Source of the DNA: Allomuricauda sp. F6463D
GTDB taxonomy: Bacteria; Bacteroidota; Bacteroidia; Flavobacteriales; Flavobacteriaceae
DNA: 64,000 nucleotides
NCBI RefSeq assembly: GCF_023015965.1
Contig: NZ_JALKAN010000001.1
Coordinates: forward strand, 1,200,160-1,264,159
Reading direction: 5' to 3'
How positions within the stretch are numbered: the first letter of the stretch is position 1; every line of letters starts with the position of its first letter. Of this stretch, positions 44,076 to 52,793 are shown in pieces. A program made the translations under genes and the position numbers. The notes below the pieces were generated by a model. That model had not been told where the DNA came from. It saw only the letters and a list, made by a program, of their open reading frames with translations, and did not search any database.

Positions 44076-45662
44076 TCATTGAAAAATCTTCCCAATATCA
44101 TGGTGCACTTTTAGATAATGCTGCTCCAGTTCCGATTCTGAAATCTCCAACGGCTTGGGCAACCCTTTTGGGATATCAGGCCTTTGAAACTGCACCTTTC
44201 GGTCCTTCCCATCCGCAAACACCACAAACTCCCCTTGTTTCAACCGAAAGAACACCTCGGCCCTCCGTTTGGACACCTCCTTCTCCCCTTCCGTTATCCG
44301 TCGTTCTAGGTTCAACCCTGAACTTTTGCTCACACTCCGTGTCGGTATCTTGACCAACTCAAAGAACCGCTCATAATATCTAGCCGTATCTGGGTCATTC
44401 ACTTTACCAAAGAACTGGTACGACAAATTTGAGAGTATCGCCTTGCTCGCCTTCTCCCCGTACATCATATCATTTTGAATCTTGTCCTGCAACACATACA
44501 CACTCACAATATCATAGCTGCGCAGGGTGGCCGGTATCCGATGCATGTTCAGGAGACGTAAGGTAGAGGCCTCTTCCAACAACATAAAGGAAGGTTTCCG
44601 GTTCCGTTGGCTCATCTGCTTGGATATCGTATGGATAATGGTGGCGATCACCGGGGAAAGGGAAGCATCCTTTTGGGGGTTGTTCACCAAGGCAATGACG
44701 GATGGATGGTCTTCATTATTGATATCCAAGGAAATCTCATCCTTGGAAAGCACCATAAATATTTTTCGGGTACTGATCTTTTTAAAACCATTGGCCAGGG
44801 TACTGAGCACTCCAGCCGTTTGTCTCTCTGACCCTATGCCACTGATAAAGGCATCCGCCATGGCCCGCGAAGTGATGTTCCCTTTTAAAAACTTGATCAG
44901 GCTCTTGGTACCCAATTGTTGAAAAACAGCCATGAGATGGGGCAAAGTGCAATAGTGCGGATAATCTGTCTTCAACCGCCAAATCAATCCACTGATCAAA
45001 CCTTCGGCAGCATCTTTAAAAAAACGGGAAGTACTATTCTCATCGGAGTCCCTATGTTCCATCAAGTTCTCCAAAAGCACCCGGGACACTTCATGCACAC
45101 TTTCCTCATCGGGCAAATATCGGGGAGCAATGGGATTGACACGATGATAAATAGGTCCAAAGGAAACAATCTTAAAGGGTATCTGCTCCCCATTCCATAA
45201 GGGATAGGCCATTTCGGTAATCTCAAAATCCTTGTAATCGTGGATGACCCCAGAGAAATGCTCTTTTTGAAAATGCTTTAAAAAATTATAGATGACACTC
45301 TCCGTCTTTCCACTCCCTGCAGAGGCCATCACGGACACCCCCCTTCTGATGTTTCCCAACACCAGAGGCCTCCCCTTTACCTTCATTCTCACCTCAAAGA
45401 CCTTGGAGGGTTTCTTATCGTCTTTGTAGTGGTCCACCAAACCATAGATTACTATATGGGCAAAAAACAGGGGCAACCAAAGGGACATAGATCCTTTTAT
45501 TAAGTCATCCCAACCCCAAAAAAAACCATTGGCCACCGCCAGAAGAACTATGCCCAAAAACCATATCACAAACCCATATTTGAGAAATCGATTTACTACA
45601 ACCGAGATTCCTGCCCCGATTACAATACCAGATACTATTTCAATCCATCCTAAATTTTCCAT
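44076..45662 (-). CDS. mobC: Type IV coupling protein (VirD4/MobC type) of conjugation
   Basis: The 528-residue protein has three N-terminal membrane helices (about 8-78), a Walker A motif MASAGSGKTES near 112 and a Walker B SFMLLEEAST near 350, with the VirD4-type cytoplasmic body. It recruits the relaxase-DNA complex to the mating channel. In CTnDOT-like elements the gene follows the relaxase, as it does here (11 bases from it). Confidence 0.88.
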   Translation of the reverse strand: MENLGWIEIVSGIVIGAGISVVVNRFLKYGFVIWFLGIVLLAVANGFFWGWDDLIKGSMSLWLPLFFAHIVIYGLVDHYKDDKKPSKVFEVRMKVKGRPLVLGNIRRGVSVMASAGSGKTESVIYNFLKHFQKEHFSGVIHDYKDFEITEMAYPLWNGEQIPFKIVSFGPIYHRVNPIAPRYLPDEESVHEVSRVLLENLMEHRDSDENSTSRFFKDAAEGLISGLIWRLKTDYPHYCTLPHLMAVFQQLGTKSLIKFLKGNITSRAMADAFISGIGSERQTAGVLSTLANGFKKISTRKIFMVLSKDEISLDINNEDHPSVIALVNNPQKDASLSPVIATIIHTISKQMSQRNRKPSFMLLEEASTLRLLNMHRIPATLRSYDIVSVYVLQDKIQNDMMYGEKASKAILSNLSYQFFGKVNDPDTARYYERFFELVKIPTRSVSKSSGLNLERRITEGEKEVSKRRAEVFFRLKQGEFVVFADGKDRKVQFQRPDIPKGLPKPLEISESELEQHYLKVHHDIGKIFQ

Positions 45663-45673
45663 ATTTGATTTGT

Positions 45674-46693
45674 TTAAATTCCAATTGATCCTGATTCCAT
45701 AGCCTTTCCGATGCCTTTTTTAAGTTGCATCAACGCTTTATAGGCCAACTGCGCTTTATTGGTGGGGATGCTCGGCACTTTGATTCCTGCCTTGAACAAC
45801 AATTGTTTGGCTGCCTGTTTTTCATTGCTTGGCAGCCCCAAAAGGGCAGCAAAGAACTGTTTGGGATCCTTGTCCAGAAGGTTTCGGGCATGGTAGGTCT
45901 CCACAAAGTTCCTGCGATAACCAAACTGTCTGTCAAAGCTCTTCTCAGCCGCCCGATAGAATTTGTCCCGGTCAAAGCCCTGTTTGACCTTTTCCCCATT
46001 GAGGGTGGTCTCCGAGGTGCGGAACTTGGATCCTGGGGAGAGGCTATGAGAATTCGTGATATCCTTTCGGCTCACAATGATATGGATATGGCTCTGGTGG
46101 CCCTCCTTGGCCATGCCTGGAACGATACGTTTCCCGTGTTGTTTATGGGGTGCCTCCATTTCCAGAGCCTTGATTTTCTCCTGAAGTTTGGCCATGTCCC
46201 CTTGCTCCCTACCCTCTTTGATGGCCCTGATCTGGTGTTGCAGTTCCAAGATCTTGCTGGCATAGGCTTGGTTCTCCTTGACCTTCTTATCCTTTTCGGA
46301 ATAGGTACGCTCCCGCTCCAACTTCGCGAAATACAGCACATTCTTCACTGAAACTTCCTTATCCCGATAAAACGAGGCCGCATAGGTCTTCATAAGTTCC
46401 CGGGTGTACTCTTTCAACTTTTCGGGGTCGTTTCCGATATGTTTTAACTCTGCTTGGGATGGACTGACCATGATGGAATAGAACTTGGGATCCCGTTTGG
46501 ACAACTTGGAAGTATTGGCATCGATCTCGGCAATGACCCTTTGGGCATCGATATCATTCTCTGTCTGATTGAAAAAAAGTTCTTGCTCTTCCAAGGCCTT
46601 TCCTTCGTTCTCCTTTTCCAGATAATTGATAAAATCACTGGCGCTGCCATGATAGTTATCTCTCAAGTGTTGTCTTGTAATGGCGATATACAT
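45674..46693 (-). CDS. mobB: Relaxase / mobilisation protein (MobB, DUF5712 type)
   Basis: The 339-residue protein has an N-terminal MYIAITRQHLRDNYHG and a Tyr at FYSIMVSPSQ. The metal-binding triad GHQSHIHIIV (H199, H202, H204) is typical of MOB relaxases, with a long helical insert before it (about 110-180). It nicks oriT and pilots the strand into the recipient. It is 2 bases after the BfmA/BtgA-like gene and immediately ahead of the coupling protein gene. Confidence 0.85.
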   Translation of the reverse strand: MYIAITRQHLRDNYHGSASDFINYLEKENEGKALEEQELFFNQTENDIDAQRVIAEIDANTSKLSKRDPKFYSIMVSPSQAELKHIGNDPEKLKEYTRELMKTYAASFYRDKEVSVKNVLYFAKLERERTYSEKDKKVKENQAYASKILELQHQIRAIKEGREQGDMAKLQEKIKALEMEAPHKQHGKRIVPGMAKEGHQSHIHIIVSRKDITNSHSLSPGSKFRTSETTLNGEKVKQGFDRDKFYRAAEKSFDRQFGYRRNFVETYHARNLLDKDPKQFFAALLGLPSNEKQAAKQLLFKAGIKVPSIPTNKAQLAYKALMQLKKGIGKAMESGSIGI

Positions 46694-46695
46694 GC

Positions 46696-47283
46696 TTATA
46701 GATTTTTGAGTTTTGTGCGGTACTGTTCAATGGCCCCGGGTTTGAGATTCACTCTGAGGTGGTCCTTTCCAAAACGGTTCTTGGCCACGGACACATGGTC
46801 CAGCACATGGCCAAAATCCTCCTTAAGTTCTTCCAACTGTTCCTTCAGCCGTTCATGGACGATCTTGGGCACTGTGGTCTCCCTATCCAACAACTCGGGA
46901 TTGGTGGGCGTGTTGATCTCGGTGAGTTGCTTTTCAAAAAATTCAAAGTCTCCTTCCCATTCCTCGCCTTCTTCAGACTCCAGTTCCTGCTGAAAAAGGG
47001 CCTGTATCATACTGACCGTGGGCAGCGTCTGCTCTTTTTCGATACTGCGCATGATCGCCACCATGGCGTTGAATCGCCGTTTGATCAAATATTTAAGGCT
47101 TGCAATGGTCTCGTGCATCCGTTCATCGGGCGATATACCATTATGGTCAAAGAACTCTACCATGGCCAACAAGGTCATGGAATGGGACTTCCCTTGTCGT
47201 TTGGAAAAGCTCCGAAATTTCATGGCCACCGAGATTTTGATCCTCAGTCCCGCAAACATCTCTTTTTCGTATCCTCTATCCAT
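46696..47283 (-). CDS. BfmA/BtgA family mobilisation accessory protein
   Basis: The 195-residue protein has an N-terminal ribbon-helix-helix-like part (IKISVAMKFRSFSKRQGKSH) and a helical, acidic C-terminal body. This is the layout of BfmA/BtgA proteins that bind oriT and help the relaxase. It is the first gene of the mob operon. One copy of an 18-bp repeat overlaps its start codon. Confidence 0.78.
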   Translation of the reverse strand: MDRGYEKEMFAGLRIKISVAMKFRSFSKRQGKSHSMTLLAMVEFFDHNGISPDERMHETIASLKYLIKRRFNAMVAIMRSIEKEQTLPTVSMIQALFQQELESEEGEEWEGDFEFFEKQLTEINTPTNPELLDRETTVPKIVHERLKEQLEELKEDFGHVLDHVSVAKNRFGKDHLRVNLKPGAIEQYRTKLKNL

Positions 47284-47339
47284 TTTTTCAACAAAAAATC
47301 CTTGGTTCTACTGGGCTAGGCCCATTTTTTCAACAAAAA
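47280..47339. repeat. 18-bp direct repeat with central palindrome at the mob promoter, part of candidate oriT
   Basis: CCATTTTTTCAACAAAAA occurs at 47280-47297, across the start codon of the BfmA-like gene, and exactly again at 47322-47339, 42 bases on. Between them lies TGGGC TAG GCCCA (47312-47324). Iterons four helical turns apart beside a mob gene are typical of accessory-protein binding sites at oriT or of autoregulation. Confidence 0.6.
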
Positions 47340-47632
47340 CCGAATGCCCCAAGTTTTATAGAATGTCCAAGCCCCCTATAAACAGGGCCTTGCGGAGCAA
47401 TCATGATCGGTAGCGCTGCGCCAGCACGCTATCCTCTTGCTTCTCCTTTTTGCGCCAAAGGCCCAAAAAGCATCGCACAAACCATCTTAAAAAGACAGCC
47501 GTCCCTTATCCTATTTTACCCTATGGAGCACGGACTTTTGGAAAGTCAGATCAAGTTGGGTTGCCGTGCAAACTTTGCTACGATGTAGCCTCTTAAATAT
47601 ACCCACATTCCATCAGGCACAAAAATGCGTTC

Positions 47633-47660
47633 TGCGGGCAAATGACATCATTTGCCCGCA
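47633..47660. repeat. 28-bp inverted repeat, candidate oriT hairpin
   Basis: Arms TGCGGGCAAATGA and TCATTTGCCCGCA are perfect over 13 bases with only two bases between them. No T-tract follows on either strand. It lies upstream of the mob operon. Confidence 0.6.
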
Positions 47661-47718
47661 ACATAAATAAAACTGCCATTTTTGGGTTTCCACAACGTCA
47701 GGAGTTCCACGGGAACGC

Positions 47719-47747
47719 CAAAAAAAAGACCCTTTTTCAAGGGTCTT
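47719..47747 (-). terminator. Terminator of the small basic-protein gene
   Basis: On the minus strand AAGACCCTT and AAGGGTCTT form a 9-bp stem with a four-base loop, followed by eight T. It lies 8 bases beyond the stop of the gene at 47755. Confidence 0.8.
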
Positions 47748-47754
47748 GTTCCCG

Positions 47755-47934
47755 TCAGTCCTCCGATGGAACAGTATTGGTCTGTTCCCTGTAATACTCA
47801 TACCGAAATATCCAGAGATTGACCACCAGGGAGTAGGTTTTGTCCACCGTGGCATCCGCTGTCTTTTTGACAACGCTTTTCTTTGGATGTTTCTTTGCAG
47901 GGATTTCCAATGACTTTTTTACAATTGCTTTCAT
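47755..47934 (-). CDS. Small basic protein, unrecognised
   Basis: About 59 residues starting MKAIVKKSLEIPAKKHPKKS. The first half is very Lys-rich, and the second half, SLVVNLWIFRYEYYREQT, is hydrophobic and aromatic. An upstream ATG at 47979 would add 15 residues. It is followed by a clear terminator, which supports a real transcript. Proteins of this size and charge in conjugative elements may bind DNA; no family is recognised. Confidence 0.5.
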   Translation of the reverse strand: MKAIVKKSLEIPAKKHPKKSVVKKTADATVDKTYSLVVNLWIFRYEYYREQTNTVPSED

Positions 47935-48192
47935 AATACATGATTTTAAATTATCGATTATTTGAGGGCATCCCCGCACTTCCCAAAAATTTCAGCTCAA
48001 AAGGAAACGGAATAAGGAGTGAGGTACGAACGGTTTATGCCGTAGTCTTTTGATGGGAACATTTTTGAAGGGCTAACTTGCGGTCAAATAAGGGATAGGT
48101 ATTCTTTGGGGTTGCCCAATACTTTGCAAACAAGAATTTCCCAAATTGGTTTTTGGGTGTTCGACCCACCTAAAAACCAACCATGAACCCAT

Positions 48193-48221
48193 AAAAAAAG
48201 CCCATCGTGATGGATGGGCTT
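48193..48221 (-). terminator. Terminator of the radC-like operon
   Basis: On the minus strand AAGCCCATC and GATGGGCTT (48213-48221 and 48198-48206) form a perfect 9-bp stem with a six-base loop, followed by seven T. It lies about 20 bases beyond the stop at 48241. Confidence 0.8.
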
Positions 48222-48240
48222 GGATGGTGGGTTTAAGGGT

Positions 48241-48462
48241 TCACATATTGAATACGAAATCATAATGGTATAGGTTTCGCAAAGCTTCCCTTCGACTCCG
48301 CTCAGGGCAGGCATCTTCCAAGAGGATATCATAGTCCTTATCGTGGGTTTCTGCAAATTGGCGCAATTCTGTCCCGGAACGGCTTTCCACATCTTCTTTG
48401 GATACGGAAAGCAAACGTTCCTGGGTCTCGCTATCAAGGTTGGTAAAGTTCAAATAGACCAT
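48241..48462 (-). CDS. Small hypothetical protein interrupted in frame by a palindromic repeat
   Basis: The 73-residue protein starts MVYLNFTNLDSETQERLLSV and ends in LYHYDFVFNM. Near residue 51 it reads DACPERSRREAL. The C-P-E-R-S-R-R string is the in-frame translation of a widespread short repeat with core CTTCGACTCCGCTCAG (48290-48305). Removing it would join LLED or LLEE to ALRNLY, which reads as a smooth helix. The gene is the last of the radC-like operon. Function unknown. Confidence 0.6.
   Translation of the reverse strand: MVYLNFTNLDSETQERLLSVSKEDVESRSGTELRQFAETHDKDYDILLEDACPERSRREALRNLYHYDFVFNM
48290..48305. repeat. REP-like repeat core inside a coding sequence
   Basis: CTTCGACTCCGCTCAG is a common dispersed repeat core in several bacterial phyla, usually intergenic. 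Here it keeps the reading frame of the small protein and codes for the C-P-E-R-S-R-R peptide. Confidence 0.6.
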
Positions 48463-48488
48463 TATTCAAAACTTTGATAGTTCATTGC

Positions 48489-48608
48489 TCACAGATCATA
48501 TAGGCTTGGATCGAACCCATCGGGGTAATACCTTGGGTCATATTGTTCTTCCAACCATTTTTCAAATTCCGTCATTTCTGTATTCGCTGTATTCGCTTCC
48601 ATGACCAT
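48489..48608 (-). CDS. Very small acidic protein (39 residues)
   Basis: A short frame between the RadC-like gene and the 73-residue gene starts MVMEANTANTEMTEFEKWLE and ends DGFDPSLYDL. Its codon use resembles the neighbours and its start lies 4 bases after the stop of the RadC-like gene, so coupling is likely. It could begin at the second Met (48602). No family recognised. Confidence 0.45.
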   Translation of the reverse strand: MVMEANTANTEMTEFEKWLEEQYDPRYYPDGFDPSLYDL

Positions 48609-48612
48609 TGGA

Positions 48613-49062
48613 TTAAAGAATTCCATTATCGGCAAAACTGTAATACCTACCATCGGGCGCTAGGATAAGATGATCCAAAATCTTAACGTCAAAAAGCTGT
48701 GCCGCCTCTTTGATCTTTTGGGTCAATTGTTTGTCCTGATAACTGGCCTTGAGTTGTCCAGAAGGATGGTTATGGGCGAGGATGATCCCCACGGAAAGGG
48801 TCTTTAGCGTAATGGCAAAAAGGATGCGCAGATCTACCAAGGTACCTGTGATGCCCCCATGGGATAGTGGATAGATACCCTTTACCTTGTTGGACTGGTT
48901 GAGCAGCACGATCTTAAAGGTCTCGTGCAGGCCTATGGTCTTGTTGTCCCAATTTTTGAACAATAGATTCGCCACCTCATTGGAGTTCGTCACGGACAGG
49001 GATTTCAGGGTACTGAGCTTTTCCCGATAACTGATCTGTATTTCATTGACACGGTGTTCCAT
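48613..49062 (-). CDS. RadC-like JAB-domain protein
   Basis: From the ATG at 49062 (MEHRVNEIQISYREKLS) the protein has 149 residues. The JAB/MPN metal site appears as ILAHNHPSGQLKASYQD, with His, His, Ser and Asp in the expected places. It belongs to the plasmid/transposon RadC-like group, which is common next to ssb in Bacteroidota mobile elements. Its role is uncertain; despite the name, repair activity is not established. The frame extends 17 codons further but that part is not protein-like. Confidence 0.82.
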   Translation of the reverse strand: MEHRVNEIQISYREKLSTLKSLSVTNSNEVANLLFKNWDNKTIGLHETFKIVLLNQSNKVKGIYPLSHGGITGTLVDLRILFAITLKTLSVGIILAHNHPSGQLKASYQDKQLTQKIKEAAQLFDVKILDHLILAPDGRYYSFADNGIL

Positions 49063-49125
49063 TTCAAATGTGTTAAGGATGAAAAAAGAAAGGGATGCCC
49101 AAAGACTGGACACCCCCTATCCATT

Positions 49126-49479
49126 TTACTCGGTGCTATTGTTATCACCACCACCCAAGAGCAGGATCTCACTGGCCACCACTTCGGTCACATACTTTTT
49201 AGTACCCTCTTTGTCCTCATAGGATCGGGAGGTCAATTTCCCTTCGATGGCAACTTCCTTTCCTTTAGTCACGAAGCCTTCGATGATGTCGGCTAATTTC
49301 CCCCATGCGATGATGGTGTGCCATTCGGTATTGGTCACCCGTTCCCCTTCGGAGTTCTTGTAATGTTCGTTGGTGGCCATGGTGAACCGTGCCACACGTT
49401 TGCCTTTGTCAAGGTCTGTGATGGTAGGGTCTTGCCCCACGTTTCCAATAAGTTGCACTTTGTTTCTCAATGTACTCAT
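49126..49479 (-). CDS. ssb: Single-stranded DNA-binding protein
   Basis: The 117-residue protein starts MSTLRNKVQLIGNVGQDPTI and has the complete OB fold: RVARFTMATNE, TEWHTIIAWGKLADI, KGKEVAIEGKLTSRSYED and a short acidic tail with no chromosomal-type DxxPF end. The lack of the usual tail and the position mark it as an element-borne Ssb that protects transferred DNA. The frame extends upstream to 49680 but the start at 49479 fits the family. Confidence 0.93.
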   Translation of the reverse strand: MSTLRNKVQLIGNVGQDPTITDLDKGKRVARFTMATNEHYKNSEGERVTNTEWHTIIAWGKLADIIEGFVTKGKEVAIEGKLTSRSYEDKEGTKKYVTEVVASEILLLGGGDNNSTE

Positions 49480-50363
49480 GATAAAAAGTTTTAAAGGCCT
49501 GCTATCTTCCAGTATGGATAAATCAGCAAACAGGGTTAAAAATTTCCCCTTTATTTTTTTGGTTTTTGTTTCCCAAATTTTAAGGGGCGTTTGTTTGCTT
49601 CTTACGTGCGTAGCACAATAAAAGAAGGGGGTTCTGTCAAGGCTTTTGGACTGAAATCGGGAGGCTCCGCGACGTAGCAAAACCTTAAGGTTTTCAAGGA
49701 AGTGGAAACCCTATTTATGGACAAAACCTGCCTTGGCCTTGACAGGTTCGATAAGGGCCTTAGGAATTCCATCCGACCCATTGGCAAGGGAGCGTACGGG
49801 AAGTTAAGCGAGTGCAGGCGATGGTGTCCTGATAGGAAGTCCTTGGGCACTGCCCTGTTTTTCGATGCCCCGAAAAACAACGAGGGCTTCTTTTATTATG
49901 GACCCCTTAAAATTTGTTGGGCGGACGGACGGATTTGCGGCCTTTCCCGGCAAAGCCCCAAGAAGGGTTTGCTAAGGAAGGGCGCACCAAAGATCCGTTT
50001 GGACGGCTTCCGTTTTGACCAAATGAAGTTTCATCAAACATTACGACAATAAGGGAACAAACGTATTGGAGTTACCCTACGACCGGATTATTTATCATCT
50101 ACAGTGATAAGCATTTCGTAATTGTTCGGATACGGTTTTTTATGCCCGGAAGCTTTCATATTGTCTCATAAGTCCTGTCGCCGTTTCTCGAAGAATCAGA
50201 CCCCTAACCTTCCTGAAGTCCCCTCCAATACACGGACAGTTGTTTGGGTGACACAACCTGCGAAGCCTCTCATGTACAATTTTATTGAAGGTCTTGGCGA
50301 ACCATGGGGCTGCCAACAACGGCTGAAATATAAGTTAGCCCAAAAAATGGTTCCTCTTTGAAA
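49480..50363. other. Long non-coding region between ssb and the zinc operon
   Basis: About 880 bases with only poor frames on both strands. It holds AAAACCTTAAGGTTTT (49679-49694), a perfect 16-bp palindrome. Two complementary 9-base words, TGTCAAGGC (49635-49643) and GCCTTGACA (49736-49744), lie about 100 bases apart. A third inverted repeat, TTATCA-N7-TGATAA, lies near 50092. It could be a promoter/leader region, a structured RNA or an element end; nothing decides between them. Confidence 0.4.
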
Positions 50364-52319
50364 CTAAGTGTTCCACTTCATCCGCTGAAGTCGAACAGCA
50401 TTCAATATTGCCAATAAGGCAACCCCCACATCAGCAAAAACTGCTTCCCACATCGTGGCTAGGCCTCCCGCTCCAAGGATGAGCACAAATGCCTTCACGC
50501 CAAAAGCGAGCCCAATATTTTGCCAAACTATCTTTCGGGTGGAGCGTCCTATTTTAATGGCTCGTGCCATCTTGCTCGGTTGGTCGGTCTGAATGATGAC
50601 ATCTGCTGTTTCAATGGCCACATCACTACCCAAGCCTCCCATGGCAATGCCCACATCGCTGATGGCCAGAACGGGCGCATCATTAATGCCATCGCCCATA
50701 AAGGCCACTTTGGTGTCTGATTGTTTTTTGAGTTCTTCGACTTCGCCGAGCTTATCTTCTGGCAACAGGCCGCCCTTTGCCCAATCAAAGTTCAACTTTT
50801 TCGAGACTTGTTGCGTTATGGAATCTTTGTCACCCGAAAGCATTATGATTTTCGAAATCCCGGCATCCCTGATTTGTTGGATGGCTTGATGGGCATCTTC
50901 CTTGAGTTCATCTGCAATGGTAACATAGCCTGCAAATTTTTCATCAATGGCCAACATTACAATAGAATCTACAATATCATCGGTTTCTGAAGGTACATCA
51001 ATGTTGTTTGAGGCCATTAGGGCTTTATTGCCCACCAGCACTGTTTTCCCATTGACCGTTCCCCTTAATCCCTTTCCTGCAACTTCCGATACATCGGTTG
51101 CCTTTATATCCGTGCCTTCGGCTTTGTATTCCAAAATTGCTTTTGCTATGGGATGGGTAGATTGTTCCTCCATGGCCATCAGGTATTTCATAAACTTGGC
51201 TTCCTCAAATTGCGCGGTCTTGATCTCCTTGATTTTAAAAACCCCTTTGGTAACGGTTCCCGTTTTGTCCATCACTACCGTGTTCACTTTGGTGATTGCT
51301 TCCAAAAAAGATGCACCTTTGAAAAGAATCCCATTTCGGGATGCCGCTCCCAGACCACCAAAATAGCCGAGCGGAATGGAAATGACCAAGGCACAGGGAC
51401 AGGAAACGACAAGGAATATTAAAGCGCGATAAAGCCAATCCTTAAATACATAGTCATTTAGAAAAAAGTAGGGCAAGAACGTTAATCCAATGGCAAGGAA
51501 AACTACAATGGGCGTATAAATTCTTGCAAATTTTCTGATGAACAGTTCTGTCTTTGATTTTCTGGCTGTAGCGTTTTGTACCATATCCAAGATTCGAGTG
51601 ATGGAACTATCCTTGAATTCTTTGGAGGTTTCTACATCGATAACACCCTCGAGATTAATACTTCCGGCATAGACTTTTTCGTCTCTATTTATCGTATCGG
51701 GCTTACTTTCGCCAGTAATTGCCGCCGTATTGAGAGAAGCTCTTTCGGATAAGAGAATGCCGTCCAAGGGGATTTTCTCCCCCACACGTACTTGTATCCT
51801 TTCGCCAATCTCGACGGTTTGGGGATTTACGGTAACGAAATTCCCGTTACGAAGCACCAAAGCTTCGTCCGGTCGCGCATCCAAAAGGGCCTTAATATTT
51901 CCCTTTGCCCGATTGACTGCTGCATTTTGGAACAGTTCGCCCACGGCGTAAAACAACATTACGGCCACGCCCTCTGGGTATTCGCCTATGGCAAAGGCCC
52001 CTAGAGTGGCAATGGACATCAGGAAAAATTCAGTAAAGAAATCACCATGCTTTATACTGTTCCAACCTTCTCTGATGACAGGGAAACCAACAGGCAAATA
52101 GGCAAGGGTGTACCATATAATCCTTATCCAGCCCTTGAAAAACGGGAAAGCATCAAAATAGTCCACTGCAATGCCGATGATGAGCATTACAAAACTGAAA
52201 ATGGCCGGTAAATAGGTCTTGAATTTAGATACACCTTCAGGACCACCATGGTTATGGCCACTTTCGCCCTGGCGTTCCTTTGAACCTAGATCACGTAGTT
52301 TTACTTTTTTCTTTTTCAT
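50364..52319 (-). CDS. P1B-2 type Zn/Cd/Co-exporting ATPase
   Basis: From the ATG at 52319 (MKKKKVKLRDLGSKERQGES) the protein has 651 residues. It has no N-terminal HMA domain, only a short His-bearing tail. The intramembrane motif VSCPCALVIS, the DKTGTVTKG phosphorylation site, THPIAKAIL and GDGINDAPVL are complete. The last helices carry AFGVKAFVL (Lys) and FADVGVALLAILNAVR (Asp), the mark of the P1B-2 zinc/cadmium/lead group. An ATG at 52361, right at the end of the fur-family gene, is an alternative start. It is the last gene of the operon. Confidence 0.9.
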   Translation of the reverse strand: MKKKKVKLRDLGSKERQGESGHNHGGPEGVSKFKTYLPAIFSFVMLIIGIAVDYFDAFPFFKGWIRIIWYTLAYLPVGFPVIREGWNSIKHGDFFTEFFLMSIATLGAFAIGEYPEGVAVMLFYAVGELFQNAAVNRAKGNIKALLDARPDEALVLRNGNFVTVNPQTVEIGERIQVRVGEKIPLDGILLSERASLNTAAITGESKPDTINRDEKVYAGSINLEGVIDVETSKEFKDSSITRILDMVQNATARKSKTELFIRKFARIYTPIVVFLAIGLTFLPYFFLNDYVFKDWLYRALIFLVVSCPCALVISIPLGYFGGLGAASRNGILFKGASFLEAITKVNTVVMDKTGTVTKGVFKIKEIKTAQFEEAKFMKYLMAMEEQSTHPIAKAILEYKAEGTDIKATDVSEVAGKGLRGTVNGKTVLVGNKALMASNNIDVPSETDDIVDSIVMLAIDEKFAGYVTIADELKEDAHQAIQQIRDAGISKIIMLSGDKDSITQQVSKKLNFDWAKGGLLPEDKLGEVEELKKQSDTKVAFMGDGINDAPVLAISDVGIAMGGLGSDVAIETADVIIQTDQPSKMARAIKIGRSTRKIVWQNIGLAFGVKAFVLILGAGGLATMWEAVFADVGVALLAILNAVRLQRMKWNT

Positions 52320-52361
52320 AGACGGTAAGGTCGTAATTAGTTTCGTGCAACGGAAGTGCAT

Positions 52362-52781
52362 TTATTGACCGCTGCATTTGTCGCAGATTCCCTTAATGAC
52401 CAAATTGGCATTTTCTGCCACATACCCATCAGGTAGATTGATATGGGGAATCTTATGCTCAGTGAGACAGACCGTTTCATCACAGTTATCGCAATGAAAG
52501 TGCAGGTGCAGATCTTGTTCCATTTCACAATTGCAACCTGGTTCGCACAGGGCATACTTTGAAATATTGGTGCCATCATCTATTTGGTGCACAATGCGTT
52601 TTTCCTCAAAGGTCTTCAGGGTCCGGTACAATGTGGTTCTGTCCGCTTTTGAGAAAGCGTTCTCCATATCGGTCAGGGCAATGGCCACTTCCTTTTCAGC
52701 CAAATATTTATAGATCAAAATACGCATCGCCGTTGGGCGTACACCTTTGTTTTCCAATGTTTTTTCAATTTCTGTCATCAT
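52362..52781 (-). CDS. Fur family metal-dependent repressor (Zur-like)
   Basis: The 139-residue protein has the winged-helix (KGVRPTAMRILIYKYLAE, ADRTTLYRTLKTFEE) and the C-terminal metal-binding part with HLHFHCDNCDETVC and a second pair CDKC. It lies inside the zinc efflux operon rather than with uptake genes, so it may sense zinc or cadmium as an autoregulator. Two TGCAA-N5-TTGCA sites upstream in this operon (58402 and 58828) are possible targets. Confidence 0.87.
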   Translation of the reverse strand: MMTEIEKTLENKGVRPTAMRILIYKYLAEKEVAIALTDMENAFSKADRTTLYRTLKTFEEKRIVHQIDDGTNISKYALCEPGCNCEMEQDLHLHFHCDNCDETVCLTEHKIPHINLPDGYVAENANLVIKGICDKCSGQ

Positions 52782-52793
52782 ATTGTAATTTTA

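Larger units (their letters stand above)
47340..47754. other. Intergenic region upstream of mob genes, probable oriT
   Basis: No gene is recognised here. The region holds GCTAC GAT GTAGC (about 47575-47589) and the 13-bp-arm inverted repeat at 47633-47660. Together with the repeats at 47280-47339 this is the best place for the transfer origin. The nick site cannot be set from sequence alone. Confidence 0.5.

Noticed and set aside
47613-47873. Minus-strand frame of 86 codons overlapping the small basic-protein gene
   Set aside because: It runs through the terminator at 47719-47747 and overlaps the better-supported frame.
48084-48437. Minus-strand frame of 117 codons over the REP-containing gene
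   Set aside because: It runs through the terminator at 48193-48221 and is antithetic to the frame with a terminator and operon context.
49602-50052. Frames on both strands in the ssb-zinc operon gap
   Set aside because: They overlap one another and have no family pattern or plausible start.
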